Source of the DNA: Acidobacteriaceae bacterium
GTDB taxonomy: Bacteria; Acidobacteriota; Terriglobia; Terriglobales; Acidobacteriaceae
DNA: 64,000 nt
Assembly: GCA_028283625.1 (NCBI GenBank)
Contig: JAPWKG010000026.1
Location: 62,001-126,000, forward strand
Reading direction: 5' to 3'
Shown: positions 43,044 through 51,879 of the stretch, in pieces
Position numbering within the stretch: the first letter of the stretch is position 1
How the letters are laid out: every line of letters starts with the position of its first letter
Notes under the pieces: model-generated
What the model was told of the DNA's origin: nothing
Seen by the model: only the letters and a program-made list of their open reading frames with translations
The model's database searches: none
Translations under genes and position numbers: made by a program

Positions 43044-44271
43044 AGGCACGCTGGTTTCAGCGGAGAAGACTTGGGAAGGCGCCGTTGAAATTGACGACGC
43101 GACAGGACTGATTACGCACGTCGGGGAGAAGACCGGCCAGAGCGATGTGGAGACAACCGGTTGCCTGATCTTTCCGGGCTTCGGAGACATTCATATCCAC
43201 GCCCGCGAGGACGCGAGCGGCAAGCAGATGTACAAGGAAGACTTCACTACAGCCTCTGCGGCTGCGGTGCACGGCGGCGTGGTGCAGGTTGCCGATATGC
43301 CGAACAACGTGATCGCTCCGGTCAACGATGCGCTGTATGCCGAGAAAGAGAAGCTGACGGCAAAGAGCACGGTGCATGTAACGCTTTATGCGGGCATCGG
43401 GCCGAGCACGCAGCCGCTGGAACGGCACGTACCGTACAAGGCGTTCATGGGGCCTTCGGTCGGGGATCTCTTCTTCACCTCGGCCGAGCAGCTGGAGCAG
43501 GCCATTGCGCGTTACCGCGGAAAGAACGTCAGCTTTCATTGCGAAGATCCGGTCATCATGGACGCGCATAGCGGTGAGCCGACGCATGAAGAGCGCCGCC
43601 CGGCAAAGGCTGAGGTCTCTGCAACGGCGTTGGCGCTGCAGTTGATCGAGCGTTACGAGTTGCAGGGCAAGCTGTGCCACTACTCCACACGCGAAGGCTT
43701 GCCGATGATTCTGGCGGCCAAGAAACGAGGCGTGCGCGTAACCGCTGAGGTCACTCCGCACCATCTGTTCTTCGATAGCTCGATGCTGACGGACGAGAAC
43801 CGTTTGTGGCTGCAGATGAATCCACCGCTGCGCTCTTCTGAGGACCGCGTCGCGATGATTGAGGCACTGCGCAACGGCGAGATCGACTACGTGGCCACGG
43901 ACCACGCGCCACACTCGCATGAGGAGAAGCTGAAGGGGGCCAGTGGCGTGCCGCATCTGGATACGCTCGGCGCATTTGCTACCTGGCTGATGCAGGAGCA
44001 CGGTTTCACCGCAGAGACGGTCTGCCGCGTCTTTGCAACGAACCCCGGCCACTTTGTTCGTGAGTTTCTCCCGGCAGAGCTTGGCGAAGGATTCGGAGTG
44101 ATCGCACCGGGGCACGTCGGTTCACTGACGGTGCTCGATCTGAAGACGCCGTATGCGGTAACGCGCGAATCGGTAAAGACAAAGTGCGCGTGGTCGCCGT
44201 TTGAAGGCTTCACCTTCCCGGGCAGTGTGCGCGCCACCGTTGTAAAGGGAAAGGTTTTTCGTAATGCCTAA
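43033..44271 (+). CDS. pyrC: Dihydroorotase
   Basis: The 412-aa protein starts at a GTG inside the last codons of pyrF. The binuclear metal site includes GDIHIHARED (His54, His56), a YKAFMGPS lysine (probable carbamylated Lys), SFHCEDP, CHYST and VATDHAPHS. It cyclises carbamoyl-aspartate to dihydroorotate, the third step of UMP synthesis. The sequence belongs to the larger amidohydrolase-type dihydroorotases rather than the 350-aa E. coli class. Its stop overlaps pyrB by eight bases. Confidence 0.92.
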   Translation: MRIEGTLVSAEKTWEGAVEIDDATGLITHVGEKTGQSDVETTGCLIFPGFGDIHIHAREDASGKQMYKEDFTTASAAAVHGGVVQVADMPNNVIAPVNDALYAEKEKLTAKSTVHVTLYAGIGPSTQPLERHVPYKAFMGPSVGDLFFTSAEQLEQAIARYRGKNVSFHCEDPVIMDAHSGEPTHEERRPAKAEVSATALALQLIERYELQGKLCHYSTREGLPMILAAKKRGVRVTAEVTPHHLFFDSSMLTDENRLWLQMNPPLRSSEDRVAMIEALRNGEIDYVATDHAPHSHEEKLKGASGVPHLDTLGAFATWLMQEHGFTAETVCRVFATNPGHFVREFLPAELGEGFGVIAPGHVGSLTVLDLKTPYAVTRESVKTKCAWSPFEGFTFPGSVRATVVKGKVFRNA

Positions 44272-45196
44272 GAAGCTGGAACATGTACTGAGCGTGAAGC
44301 AGTTGATGGATACCGATCTGCTGGATGAGCTCTTCTTCGCGGCGCTCCAGTATGAGAAGGATGATGCGACCCGTGCGGCGCGCGTAACCCTCAGCGGCCG
44401 CGTGTTGGCAACGATGTTCTATGAGCCGAGCACGCGCACGCGCTTCTCGTTTGAAGCCGCGATGCTGCGTCTCGGAGGCGCGGTGCTTACGGCCGAGAAT
44501 GCGATGGAGAACTCCTCGGCGGCCAAGGGTGAGTCCATTGCCGACACGGTGCGGGTGATCGGCGGCTACGCCGATGCGATTGTGATGCGGCACTTCGAGC
44601 GTGGTGCGATTCAGGAAGCGGCTTCGGCCTCGCCGGTACCAATGATCAACGCCGGCGACGGAGCCGGGGAGCACCCGACGCAGGCACTGCTGGACGTGTA
44701 CACGATCCGCAAGGAGCTCGGACGCCTGAACGATCTGCATGTTGCGGTGATCGGCGATCTGAAGAACGGTCGCACGGTGCATTCGCTGCTTCCTCTGCTG
44801 AGCCTTTATCCGGGGTTGCATGTAACGTTGATCGCGCCGCCCTCGTTGCGTCTTCCGGAGGAGTACATGGAGCAGCTGCGCGCTCGCGGTGTAACGCTGG
44901 AGGAAACGGAAGACTTTGGCGGCGAAGCGCTGCGGGCTGCGGACGTGGTGTACATGACGCGTGTGCAGCGGGAACGCTTCGGCTCGGACGCAGAGTACGA
45001 TGCGGTCAAGGCGGTCTACGTTCTGACCGAGCACATTGCCGATGAGCTGAAGCCGGAGGCGATTATTCTGCATGCGTTGCCGCGTCTGCAGGAGCTGCCC
45101 GCCGGGGTGGATCGCAATCTGCGCGCCGCCTACTTCCGCCAGGCAAAGAACGGTTTGCACATGCGGATGGCTCTGCTCGCGTATCTTCTCAGCTAA
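44264..45196 (+). CDS. pyrB: Aspartate carbamoyltransferase catalytic chain
   Basis: The 310-aa enzyme has the carbamoyl-phosphate site FYEPSTRTRFSFE (near residue 50), the aspartate-loop region SSAAKGESIADT, NAGDGAGEHPTQALLD and HALPRLQELP. These are the standard catalytic residues of ATCase. It forms carbamoyl-aspartate from carbamoyl phosphate and aspartate. No pyrI regulatory chain or carAB is present in the window, so the enzyme is probably a free trimer or pairs with a distant dihydroorotase. It is the last gene of the pyrDEFCB cluster. Confidence 0.94.
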   Translation: MPKKLEHVLSVKQLMDTDLLDELFFAALQYEKDDATRAARVTLSGRVLATMFYEPSTRTRFSFEAAMLRLGGAVLTAENAMENSSAAKGESIADTVRVIGGYADAIVMRHFERGAIQEAASASPVPMINAGDGAGEHPTQALLDVYTIRKELGRLNDLHVAVIGDLKNGRTVHSLLPLLSLYPGLHVTLIAPPSLRLPEEYMEQLRARGVTLEETEDFGGEALRAADVVYMTRVQRERFGSDAEYDAVKAVYVLTEHIADELKPEAIILHALPRLQELPAGVDRNLRAAYFRQAKNGLHMRMALLAYLLS

Positions 45197-45290
45197 GGAC
45201 CTGTTCGTAGCCGATGCTCTGAGACGCCGCTTGTTTTGAAGCCGCGACAGCTCCCGTGTCTTTGGACTCTGACGGAAGCGAGGCGGCAGC

Positions 45291-46691
45291 ATGAGCGGAT
45301 TGCAGGAGCTGAACGAGATGCCGAAGGCAGGCATCGAGCTGAATCCACAGGCGCAGGGGTTGCGCCGTGGTGTGCTTTCTCCGGTGGAGGTGCTGGCGCA
45401 GTCGATCTCAACGATCGCACCCAGCACCTCTCCTACGCTGACCGTGCCGCTGGTCTTTGCGCTTGCTGGAGAAGGCACGGCGCTGGCCTATGGCTGCGCC
45501 ACCGCGGTCATGTTTCTTGTGGCGCTTTCCGTTGCGCTCTTTGCGCGCGAAAGTGCTTCTCCCGGATCGCTCTACGCTTATGTCCATAAGGCATTACCGC
45601 CGGTCTTTGGTGCGGTAACGGCCTGGGCGCTCTTCTTTGCCTATGTCATGATTGCGGCTTCCTGCGTGGGCGGCTTTGTGAACTACGCGCAGGTGCTGCT
45701 GGGCGCTCATTTGCCAGCGCCTGTGTGGGCGTTGCTGGTCTGCGTGCTCGCGGTGGTACTGGCAGCGCGCGATGTGAAGCTTTCTGCGCGGGTCATGCTC
45801 TGGACGGAGGCGATCTCGGTGTTGCTGATCCTCGTCGTGGTGGTGCTGACGTTGTGGCACTACGGAGCACGTCTGGATGTGGCGCAGCTGGATCTACATG
45901 CGATGTCCGCCGAGAAGGTGCGGCTCGGTGTTGTGTTGGCCATGTTCAGCTTCGTGGGCTTTGAAAGCGCAACGACGCTGGGTGCGGAAGCGCGCAACCC
46001 TCTGCGCACGATACCGCGCGCCGTGATTCTGAGCGCCGTGCTGGCCGGTGCCTTCTTTCTGCTCTGCGTCTACGGCGAGGCGCTGGGCTTCCGTTTGGCG
46101 GGGCAGAATCTGGGCGAGAGCACGGCGCCGTTTCGCCTGCTCGCTACGCGTGCAGGCATCGGCTCGGTCGGCGTTGTGATCGATCTCTGTGTCCTGGTGG
46201 CAATGTTTTCCGCGGTGCTGGGCTGCGTGATGGCTTCTTCGCGCGTGCTGATGCTGATGGCGCAATCAGGCCTTGTGGATGCGCGCCTTGGAAGGACACA
46301 TGCGCGGCATCAGTCGCCGGTTGCGGCAAGCCTGCTGGCAGGCGTGCTGGTGTGCGTGCCTGCGGTACTGCTACTGCTTCAGGGAGTTCGTGGTGCGGAC
46401 CTCTACGGCTACATGGGAACGCTTGCGGTCTTCGGTTTTTTGACGGTGTACTTTCTCTCGGCCATCGCGCTTGCGGTGTATCTGCGCAGGCATGGGCGCT
46501 TGAGGCTGGCGCAGAGCGCGCTCGTGCTGGTCGTGATGTTGGCGATGCTCGCGGCATTGGCGGGCACGTTGTATCCGGTGCCGGGCGGAGCCTATCGGTT
46601 CCTCCCCTATGTCTATCTGGCGTATCTGGTTGTGGGGGCGCTGTGGTTTGCGCTGCGCAAGCCAGCGTCCCCTTGCAGCGTTTCGGAATGA
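45291..46691 (+). CDS. APC-superfamily amino-acid/polyamine permease
   Basis: The 466-aa protein has about twelve transmembrane helices. The first helix region (EVLAQSISTIAPSTSPTLTVPLVFALAGEGTALAYG) is typical of APC-type amino acid permeases. A glycine-rich FARESASPGSLYAYV segment follows, and FSFVGFESATTLGAEARNPLRTIPRAV is the conserved helix 6 region. It imports an amino acid or related cation across the inner membrane; the substrate cannot be decided. It starts 94 bp after pyrB, preceded by GAGGCGG. Confidence 0.86.
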   Translation: MSGLQELNEMPKAGIELNPQAQGLRRGVLSPVEVLAQSISTIAPSTSPTLTVPLVFALAGEGTALAYGCATAVMFLVALSVALFARESASPGSLYAYVHKALPPVFGAVTAWALFFAYVMIAASCVGGFVNYAQVLLGAHLPAPVWALLVCVLAVVLAARDVKLSARVMLWTEAISVLLILVVVVLTLWHYGARLDVAQLDLHAMSAEKVRLGVVLAMFSFVGFESATTLGAEARNPLRTIPRAVILSAVLAGAFFLLCVYGEALGFRLAGQNLGESTAPFRLLATRAGIGSVGVVIDLCVLVAMFSAVLGCVMASSRVLMLMAQSGLVDARLGRTHARHQSPVAASLLAGVLVCVPAVLLLLQGVRGADLYGYMGTLAVFGFLTVYFLSAIALAVYLRRHGRLRLAQSALVLVVMLAMLAALAGTLYPVPGGAYRFLPYVYLAYLVVGALWFALRKPASPCSVSE

Positions 46692-46761
46692 GCTGTCAGC
46701 GGGAAGAGGCCGTAGTGAGACTCATGGCCTGAGACGCCGTTGCGGCCTGATCTCTTTCCTG

Positions 46762-46789
46762 TTGACATCCCATGAATTCTCGATATCTT
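46762..46789 (+). promoter_or_regulatory. Candidate sigma-70-type promoter for the third TonB receptor
   Basis: A perfect TTGACA (46762-46767) is followed after 16 bp by TATCTT (46784-46789). A transcript would start near 46796 and have a leader of about 275 nt. Confidence 0.55.
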
Positions 46790-46796
46790 AGAAAGC

Positions 46797-47071
46797 AATC
46801 ACAACAGACAGCTCATACTCCGGGCGACCGGCTAGCGGGGCTTACGACACGTAGCGTTCCTAACCGTTGGCCTTTTGCGGCTAACGCGCAGTAGACGTTT
46901 TGGAGTTACAAGCCCGCAGGACCTCGCGTACGCGGGAGTAGTCTTCTTTTTTCGTGGCACAAGCTGTTTCTTGATGCAACCCATGTAATTCCGACAAGGG
47001 CCCGTCGTCTTTCGACAGGGTCCTGGCAGAGCTTTATTTTCACTTGCTACATCTGTAGGAGGGCGGCCGAA
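46797..47071 (+). other. Structured 5' leader of the third TonB receptor
   Basis: The leader holds a CGTTGGCC/GGCTAACG stem with one GT pair (46865-46886), a CCCGC/GCGGG hairpin followed by CTTCTTTTTT (about 46913-46952), and an 11-bp stem with one bulge and a TCTTT loop (46997-47024). An AGGAGGG ribosome site at 47057 ends it. The middle hairpin plus T-run looks like an intrinsic terminator, suggesting attenuation. I did not recognise a known riboswitch class. Confidence 0.45.
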
Positions 47072-50000
47072 GTGTATTTTCTACGCAAGTCTCTGATTCT
47101 CAGCTTGTTTGTAGTTTGTTTCTTCTCCTTGTTGTTGCCTGCAGGCGCACAGCAGACGGTGGGTGGCATTGTGGGTACGGTGACCGATGCCAGCGGTTCT
47201 GGAGTGCCAGAGGTAGAGGTCACAGCCATCTCGCTGGCGACAAAGCTCACGCGAACTGTGAAGTCCAGCGGTAACGGTGGCTATGCGATTCCCGATCTTC
47301 CGATCGGTGCCTATACGCTGACGTTCAAGCGTGAAGGTTTCGCCACGCAGCGTTTTCCTTCCATCACCATTCAGTCCGACCGTACTGTGACGTTGCCTGC
47401 GCAGCTGCAGGTGGGCGAGGTGGCCACAGCGGTCAACGTGGACGCGAATCCGCTGCTGAATGCGAGTGACACGACCAACGGATATGTACTGGATAAGAGT
47501 CAGATTGAAAGCATTCCCCAGCCGAACGGTTCGTTCACGGGCCTGGCAACCCTTACCCCCGGCGTGACCGCGGAGCTTCCATCGGGTGCGGGCGCCAATG
47601 ACGGTATGGGCAACCTGCCGATCTGGGCCAACGGGCAGCGCGATACCTCGAACAGTTTCACGATCAACGGTATCGATGCCTCGAACCTCTTCAACGGCAA
47701 GAGTACGAGCTCGGTGGGCTCGTCCCGCCTTGTGAACTCGACCGGTGTTTCCACCAGCACAGGAGCTGGCGGCGTCATTCAGTCGGCTGCTTCGGTTTAT
47801 CTCTCGATCGGTAACGCGTTGCCAACGCCGGCGCCGGAGTTTCTGGAAGAAGTCCGCGTGAACGCCTCCATGTACGACGCGCAGCAGGGCTCAACCTCGG
47901 GCGCGCATATCGGTATGGTCACGGCATCTGGTACGAACCAGATTCACGGAACGATCTACGGAAAGCGCATGACCAACTGGTTGAATGCAGCTCCGTTCTT
48001 CTTCAAGACCGATGACGACATTCCCGATAACCTGAAGAACCCCGGGTTGCACCGTTACCTGGTGGGCGGTACGGTCGGCGGCCCGATCGTAAAGGATAAG
48101 CTCTTCGGCTTCCTCGGATATCAGCATCTGCATGTTGCGGATAACTACCTGGGCAGCGGCTTTCTTGATGTTCCGGCAGGGCTGACGGATGACCGTAGTG
48201 CCTCGGCGCTGGCAAATATCGTGAACCAGAATTATTCCACCACGCTTGGTGCCGGAGATATCGACCATACGGCACTGGCGCTGTTCAATATTCCTGCAGT
48301 AGCGGGTGAAGCTGGAAACTGGCTCATCCCGAACGCTGGCGTAGCCACCCCGACGCCAACGCATCCTTTCAATGCCTATCTTCCCGGCACAGCAAAGTTC
48401 ACTGCGGATATTGCCGTTGGGGATCTTAGCTGGAATGTGTCGCCGAAAGATCAGATGGCGTTGAAGTATTACTGGCAGCATGATCCGACGCTTGCGCCTT
48501 ACGCTTACTCAAGCGTTCCGGGATTTACGGAGCACCTGGATAACGGAGCGCATGTCATCTCGCTGAGCAATACCTATCTGATCAAGCCGAACCTGAGCAC
48601 CGTGGCTACGATCGGATACATCCGCGAAAAAACGTACATGAACAACGAGCAGCCGTTTGGGCCGAGCGCGATCCCTTCTGCAATTGGAACGGTTTCGATC
48701 AACCAGTTCGGCTCAGATTACTTTCCCGGTGTCTCGGTCTATAACGTGCTCGGGGCCACGGGTGAAAATGCGGGCGTTTCTACCGGCGTGCTGAATATCG
48801 GTCCGAATGCGGAAGGGCAGAGCTCGAACACCGGTGTCTTTCAGAACCGCTTCAACCCCTCGGCGGATGCGAACTGGATGCTGGGCAAGCATACGGTCAG
48901 CTTCGGCACGAACTACTCCTACACGCAGCTCAATACGATCGACAACCGTACGAATAAGGGTACGGTTGCAACGGATGACCTGAGCGCCATGATTCAGGGT
49001 CTGGTGACACCGGGCGGCTCATCAACAGGATTCTATGTGTCGTCGTTCCTGCAGGGCAGTGCGTCACGCTACTACCGCGCCAACCAGCTCGGCCTGTACG
49101 TGTCGGACAAATACCAGGTCACGCCAAACCTGACTCTGACTGCGGGACTTCGCTGGGATTGGGACGGCGGCCTTACCGAAAAAGAAGGTCGCATCTTCAA
49201 CTTTGACCCAACACTGTATGGGTACGATTCGAGCACGGATAAGATTACAAACCCCGGCTTCATCATTGCCGGTAACAATGCGAACGGAACGCCGGGGGTA
49301 AGTCCCACGACGCTCACCGGACGGCAATGGGGTTTTGGTCCGCGTCTGGGTGCTGCCTGGCAGCCGGAGAGCTTTCACAACAAGGTCGTCGTGCGTAGCG
49401 GCTTTGGCATGTATTACGACCGCGGTGAACTCTTCAGCTACTTCTCGCCCGGTTACGCGATCGGCACCGTTACAGGTGGCCCCTTCGGCGTGAACCAGCA
49501 GCTGCCGTTCGTAACGGCGCAGAGCTGCCCGGCTACGCAGTACTATGACGGCTACATTCCGACCTGCGGTGGAACGGCTGCTACAGGTAACCTTGCCAAC
49601 CCTTACACCAACGTTCAGAGTGCTCCGCCCACGAACCCCAAGGCTTCCGATCTTGCGGGCTATCTGCCCAATATCTACTCGATCGAGAATCCATCCGCTT
49701 CTGATGCGATTCATGCTGGGCAACCGGTTTCGCTCGGTGTGTATGACCGGGCCAATAAGCTGCCCTATACCTTCAACTACACGTTGGATATTCAGTGGCA
49801 GCCGCGGAATGACCTGGCAATCGACATTGGCTATGTTGGCAATGTCGGTCGGCATCAGGTCATCCCTGTGCCGTTCAACCAGCCAGGGATCGCGACCCCG
49901 GGCTCTCCGATCCACGGTCAAAAGTACACCTACGGCTATACCGTGGAAGGAGCGAACCTGCCTGACGGAAGCAGCTACCTGGCCGATTACGAAGGTGGCA

Positions 50001-50983
50001 ACGTAGACCATCGCGTCCCTTATGTCGGCTACGCGGCAGAGTCGATCGACTACAAGGCTGCCGGCGTGGACGCGTACAACGCTCTGCAGGTGCATGTGGA
50101 TAAGCGCATGGCAAAGGGAGTGCAGGTGGGCTTCAACTACACCTACTCCCACGCTCTTGACGAACACTCGGGCATGGGCCTGTTCTATAACGGCAACAAC
50201 CCTCTGAATCTACGTGAGGCGTATGCGTCTTCGGACTTCGATCGTACGCATATCTTCAATATCAACTACCGCTTCCAGGTGCCGGATTACTTCGGCAAGG
50301 ACACTTGGGCCGGACGCTTTGCGAATGGTTGGGCGCTGGTTGGCCTGACGGTGCTGCAGAGCGGCCAGCCGTACTCGGTCATTGATTACACCGGCGCGGT
50401 GGGTTCCATCTATTACTCCACGAACAATGGCATTACCAACCCAATCGTGCCGCTGGCTCCGGGCTGTACGCCGAAGAACGCGAAGACTGGCAAGTCTGGC
50501 GCGTTTGGCACCGAGGCTCTGAGGCCGGATTGTTTCGTGGTGCAGCCTCTGGAGGCTGGCTCCTTCTCCGGCGGCATCCCTTCCACGGATCCTTATGAGA
50601 CGAACTTCACGACAGGGCAGCGCAACATCTTCCGTCAGGCTTTCCAGAAGCGCGCGGATGCTTCTTTGCTGAAGAACACGACGATCAAGGATCGCTATGT
50701 CCTGAAGTTCAGCCTCGATGTCTTCAACCTGACCAATACAGCCAGCTTTGATATCCCGGGCAACGAGGTTGCACAAAACAGCAATTACAACTCCTTTCCG
50801 AATGCCAGCTACCCGAGCGGCGTTGTGCCGAGCGCGCAAACCTGCAGCACGTCTGCTGGCCGGCAAACCGCAGAATCGTACACCGGGAATTACTTCTACA
50901 ACTGCGCAGATGGCGTGGGTGTGACGACGCATACCATCGGCAGCCCGCGACAGGTGCAGTTTGCGCTCGGATTGAGCTTCTAA
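47072..50983 (+). CDS. Oar-like TonB-dependent receptor (1303 aa)
   Basis: The GTG start at 47072 has AGGAGGG eight bases upstream. A signal peptide (LILSLFVVCFFSLLLPAGAQQ) is followed by a carboxypeptidase-regulatory-like domain (GIVGTVTDASGSGVPEVEVTAI). A plug region carries SFTGLATLTPGVTAELPSGAG, and the long barrel ends in ALGLSF with a terminal Phe. It differs clearly from the other two receptors of the window, for example in a plug lacking the LPLNGR motif (it has SIPQPNGSF). It is flanked by a long structured leader and a strong terminator, so it is monocistronic. No enzyme gene is adjacent, so no substrate can be proposed. Confidence 0.87.
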   Translation: MYFLRKSLILSLFVVCFFSLLLPAGAQQTVGGIVGTVTDASGSGVPEVEVTAISLATKLTRTVKSSGNGGYAIPDLPIGAYTLTFKREGFATQRFPSITIQSDRTVTLPAQLQVGEVATAVNVDANPLLNASDTTNGYVLDKSQIESIPQPNGSFTGLATLTPGVTAELPSGAGANDGMGNLPIWANGQRDTSNSFTINGIDASNLFNGKSTSSVGSSRLVNSTGVSTSTGAGGVIQSAASVYLSIGNALPTPAPEFLEEVRVNASMYDAQQGSTSGAHIGMVTASGTNQIHGTIYGKRMTNWLNAAPFFFKTDDDIPDNLKNPGLHRYLVGGTVGGPIVKDKLFGFLGYQHLHVADNYLGSGFLDVPAGLTDDRSASALANIVNQNYSTTLGAGDIDHTALALFNIPAVAGEAGNWLIPNAGVATPTPTHPFNAYLPGTAKFTADIAVGDLSWNVSPKDQMALKYYWQHDPTLAPYAYSSVPGFTEHLDNGAHVISLSNTYLIKPNLSTVATIGYIREKTYMNNEQPFGPSAIPSAIGTVSINQFGSDYFPGVSVYNVLGATGENAGVSTGVLNIGPNAEGQSSNTGVFQNRFNPSADANWMLGKHTVSFGTNYSYTQLNTIDNRTNKGTVATDDLSAMIQGLVTPGGSSTGFYVSSFLQGSASRYYRANQLGLYVSDKYQVTPNLTLTAGLRWDWDGGLTEKEGRIFNFDPTLYGYDSSTDKITNPGFIIAGNNANGTPGVSPTTLTGRQWGFGPRLGAAWQPESFHNKVVVRSGFGMYYDRGELFSYFSPGYAIGTVTGGPFGVNQQLPFVTAQSCPATQYYDGYIPTCGGTAATGNLANPYTNVQSAPPTNPKASDLAGYLPNIYSIENPSASDAIHAGQPVSLGVYDRANKLPYTFNYTLDIQWQPRNDLAIDIGYVGNVGRHQVIPVPFNQPGIATPGSPIHGQKYTYGYTVEGANLPDGSSYLADYEGGNVDHRVPYVGYAAESIDYKAAGVDAYNALQVHVDKRMAKGVQVGFNYTYSHALDEHSGMGLFYNGNNPLNLREAYASSDFDRTHIFNINYRFQVPDYFGKDTWAGRFANGWALVGLTVLQSGQPYSVIDYTGAVGSIYYSTNNGITNPIVPLAPGCTPKNAKTGKSGAFGTEALRPDCFVVQPLEAGSFSGGIPSTDPYETNFTTGQRNIFRQAFQKRADASLLKNTTIKDRYVLKFSLDVFNLTNTASFDIPGNEVAQNSNYNSFPNASYPSGVVPSAQTCSTSAGRQTAESYTGNYFYNCADGVGVTTHTIGSPRQVQFALGLSF

Positions 50984-51000
50984 ACAAAAACCGAAAGCAT

Positions 51001-51043
51001 CGTCGTGGGACAGATCGAAGATCTGTCCCACGACGTTTTTATT
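51001..51043 (+). terminator. Rho-independent terminator after the third TonB receptor
   Basis: A perfect 16-bp stem (CGTCGTGGGACAGATC with its complement) and a GAA loop are followed by TTTTTATT. Confidence 0.92.
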
Positions 51044-51160
51044 GCAGAATGGTGACAGCGCGTCCGGAAATCCTGCGATTTCAGCGAATTTCACCGCAGC
51101 GAAACACTTGCTCCGGGCTTCGGGTGCGATACTTCCGTCAAACGAAGGCGGGGCGAGGTC

Positions 51161-51865
51161 ATGAGCGTGAGCCAGACAGTATTCGTGCTGGAAGACGATA
51201 TCGACATTCAGCGGCTGGTGCAGTACCAGCTTGAAGCGGCGGGATATGTAGTGCGTGCCTATGGCACACCGGGGCCGATTGTGGCCGATGCGGAGCGAAA
51301 TCCGCCTGCACTTTTTCTGCTCGACATTATGGTTCCGGGGGGCGACGGGCTGGATCTTTGCCGCCGTTTGCGCGCCAATCCGAAGCTCGCAGGTGTGCCG
51401 ATCATCTTCCTGACGGCTCGTGCCAGCGAAAATGATCGCGTTCTGGGTCTGGAGCTCGGCGCGGACGATTACATCACCAAGCCGTTTGCGACGCGTGAGC
51501 TATTAGCGCGAGTCAAAGCCGTGCTGCGCCGTTTTGAGCGCCCTTCCGCGCCCTCGGTGCTCAAGTTCGACGACGTCGAAATCGACCAGGCTGCGATGCA
51601 GCTGCGCGTACGTGGTGAGCTGCAGGCTACAACGGCCACGGAGTTCCGCCTGCTCGACTACCTTGCCCGGCATCCGGGACGCGTGTTCTCGCGTGACCAG
51701 CTGCTGGATGCGGTCTGGGGCGATGCTCGCTTTGTGACGCCGCGGTCGGTGGATGTGTACGTTCGTCGTGTCCGCGAAAAGGTCGAGGAAGATCCTGAAA
51801 ACCCGCGTTATCTGAAGACAATGCGTGGAGCCGGCTATCGTTTTGAAATGCCGAAGGCTAGCTAG
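51161..51865 (+). CDS. phoB: PhoB-type phosphate-regulon response regulator
   Basis: The 234-aa protein has a receiver domain with acidic residues LEDD (11-13), the phosphoacceptor Asp55 in LLDIMVPGGDG, and the conserved lysine in YITKPF. A C-terminal OmpR-type winged helix (TEFRLLDYLARHPGRVFSRDQLLDAVWG, then RSVDVYVRRVREKVE) follows. Position upstream of a PhoR-like kinase, a porin and pst-phoU identifies it as the phosphate-starvation regulator. It is expected to bind the 11-bp-periodic repeats in front of the porin, pstC and the phosphodiesterase. The kinase gene starts 14 bp after its stop. Confidence 0.9.
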   Translation: MSVSQTVFVLEDDIDIQRLVQYQLEAAGYVVRAYGTPGPIVADAERNPPALFLLDIMVPGGDGLDLCRRLRANPKLAGVPIIFLTARASENDRVLGLELGADDYITKPFATRELLARVKAVLRRFERPSAPSVLKFDDVEIDQAAMQLRVRGELQATTATEFRLLDYLARHPGRVFSRDQLLDAVWGDARFVTPRSVDVYVRRVREKVEEDPENPRYLKTMRGAGYRFEMPKAS

Positions 51866-51879
51866 GGTGGAGCACGCAG

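Noticed and set aside
46805-46860. Resemblance to the 3' half of a cyclic-di-GMP (GEMM) riboswitch (TAGCGGGGCTTAC)
   Set aside because: The match covers only about a dozen bases and the required 5' half with its conserved A-rich segments is missing upstream.
51066-51110. Possible PHO boxes upstream of phoB (GATTTCA, ATTTCAC)
   Set aside because: The TTCA cores are 10 bp apart, not 11, and match the consensus poorly. PhoB autoregulation is not supported by the sequence.
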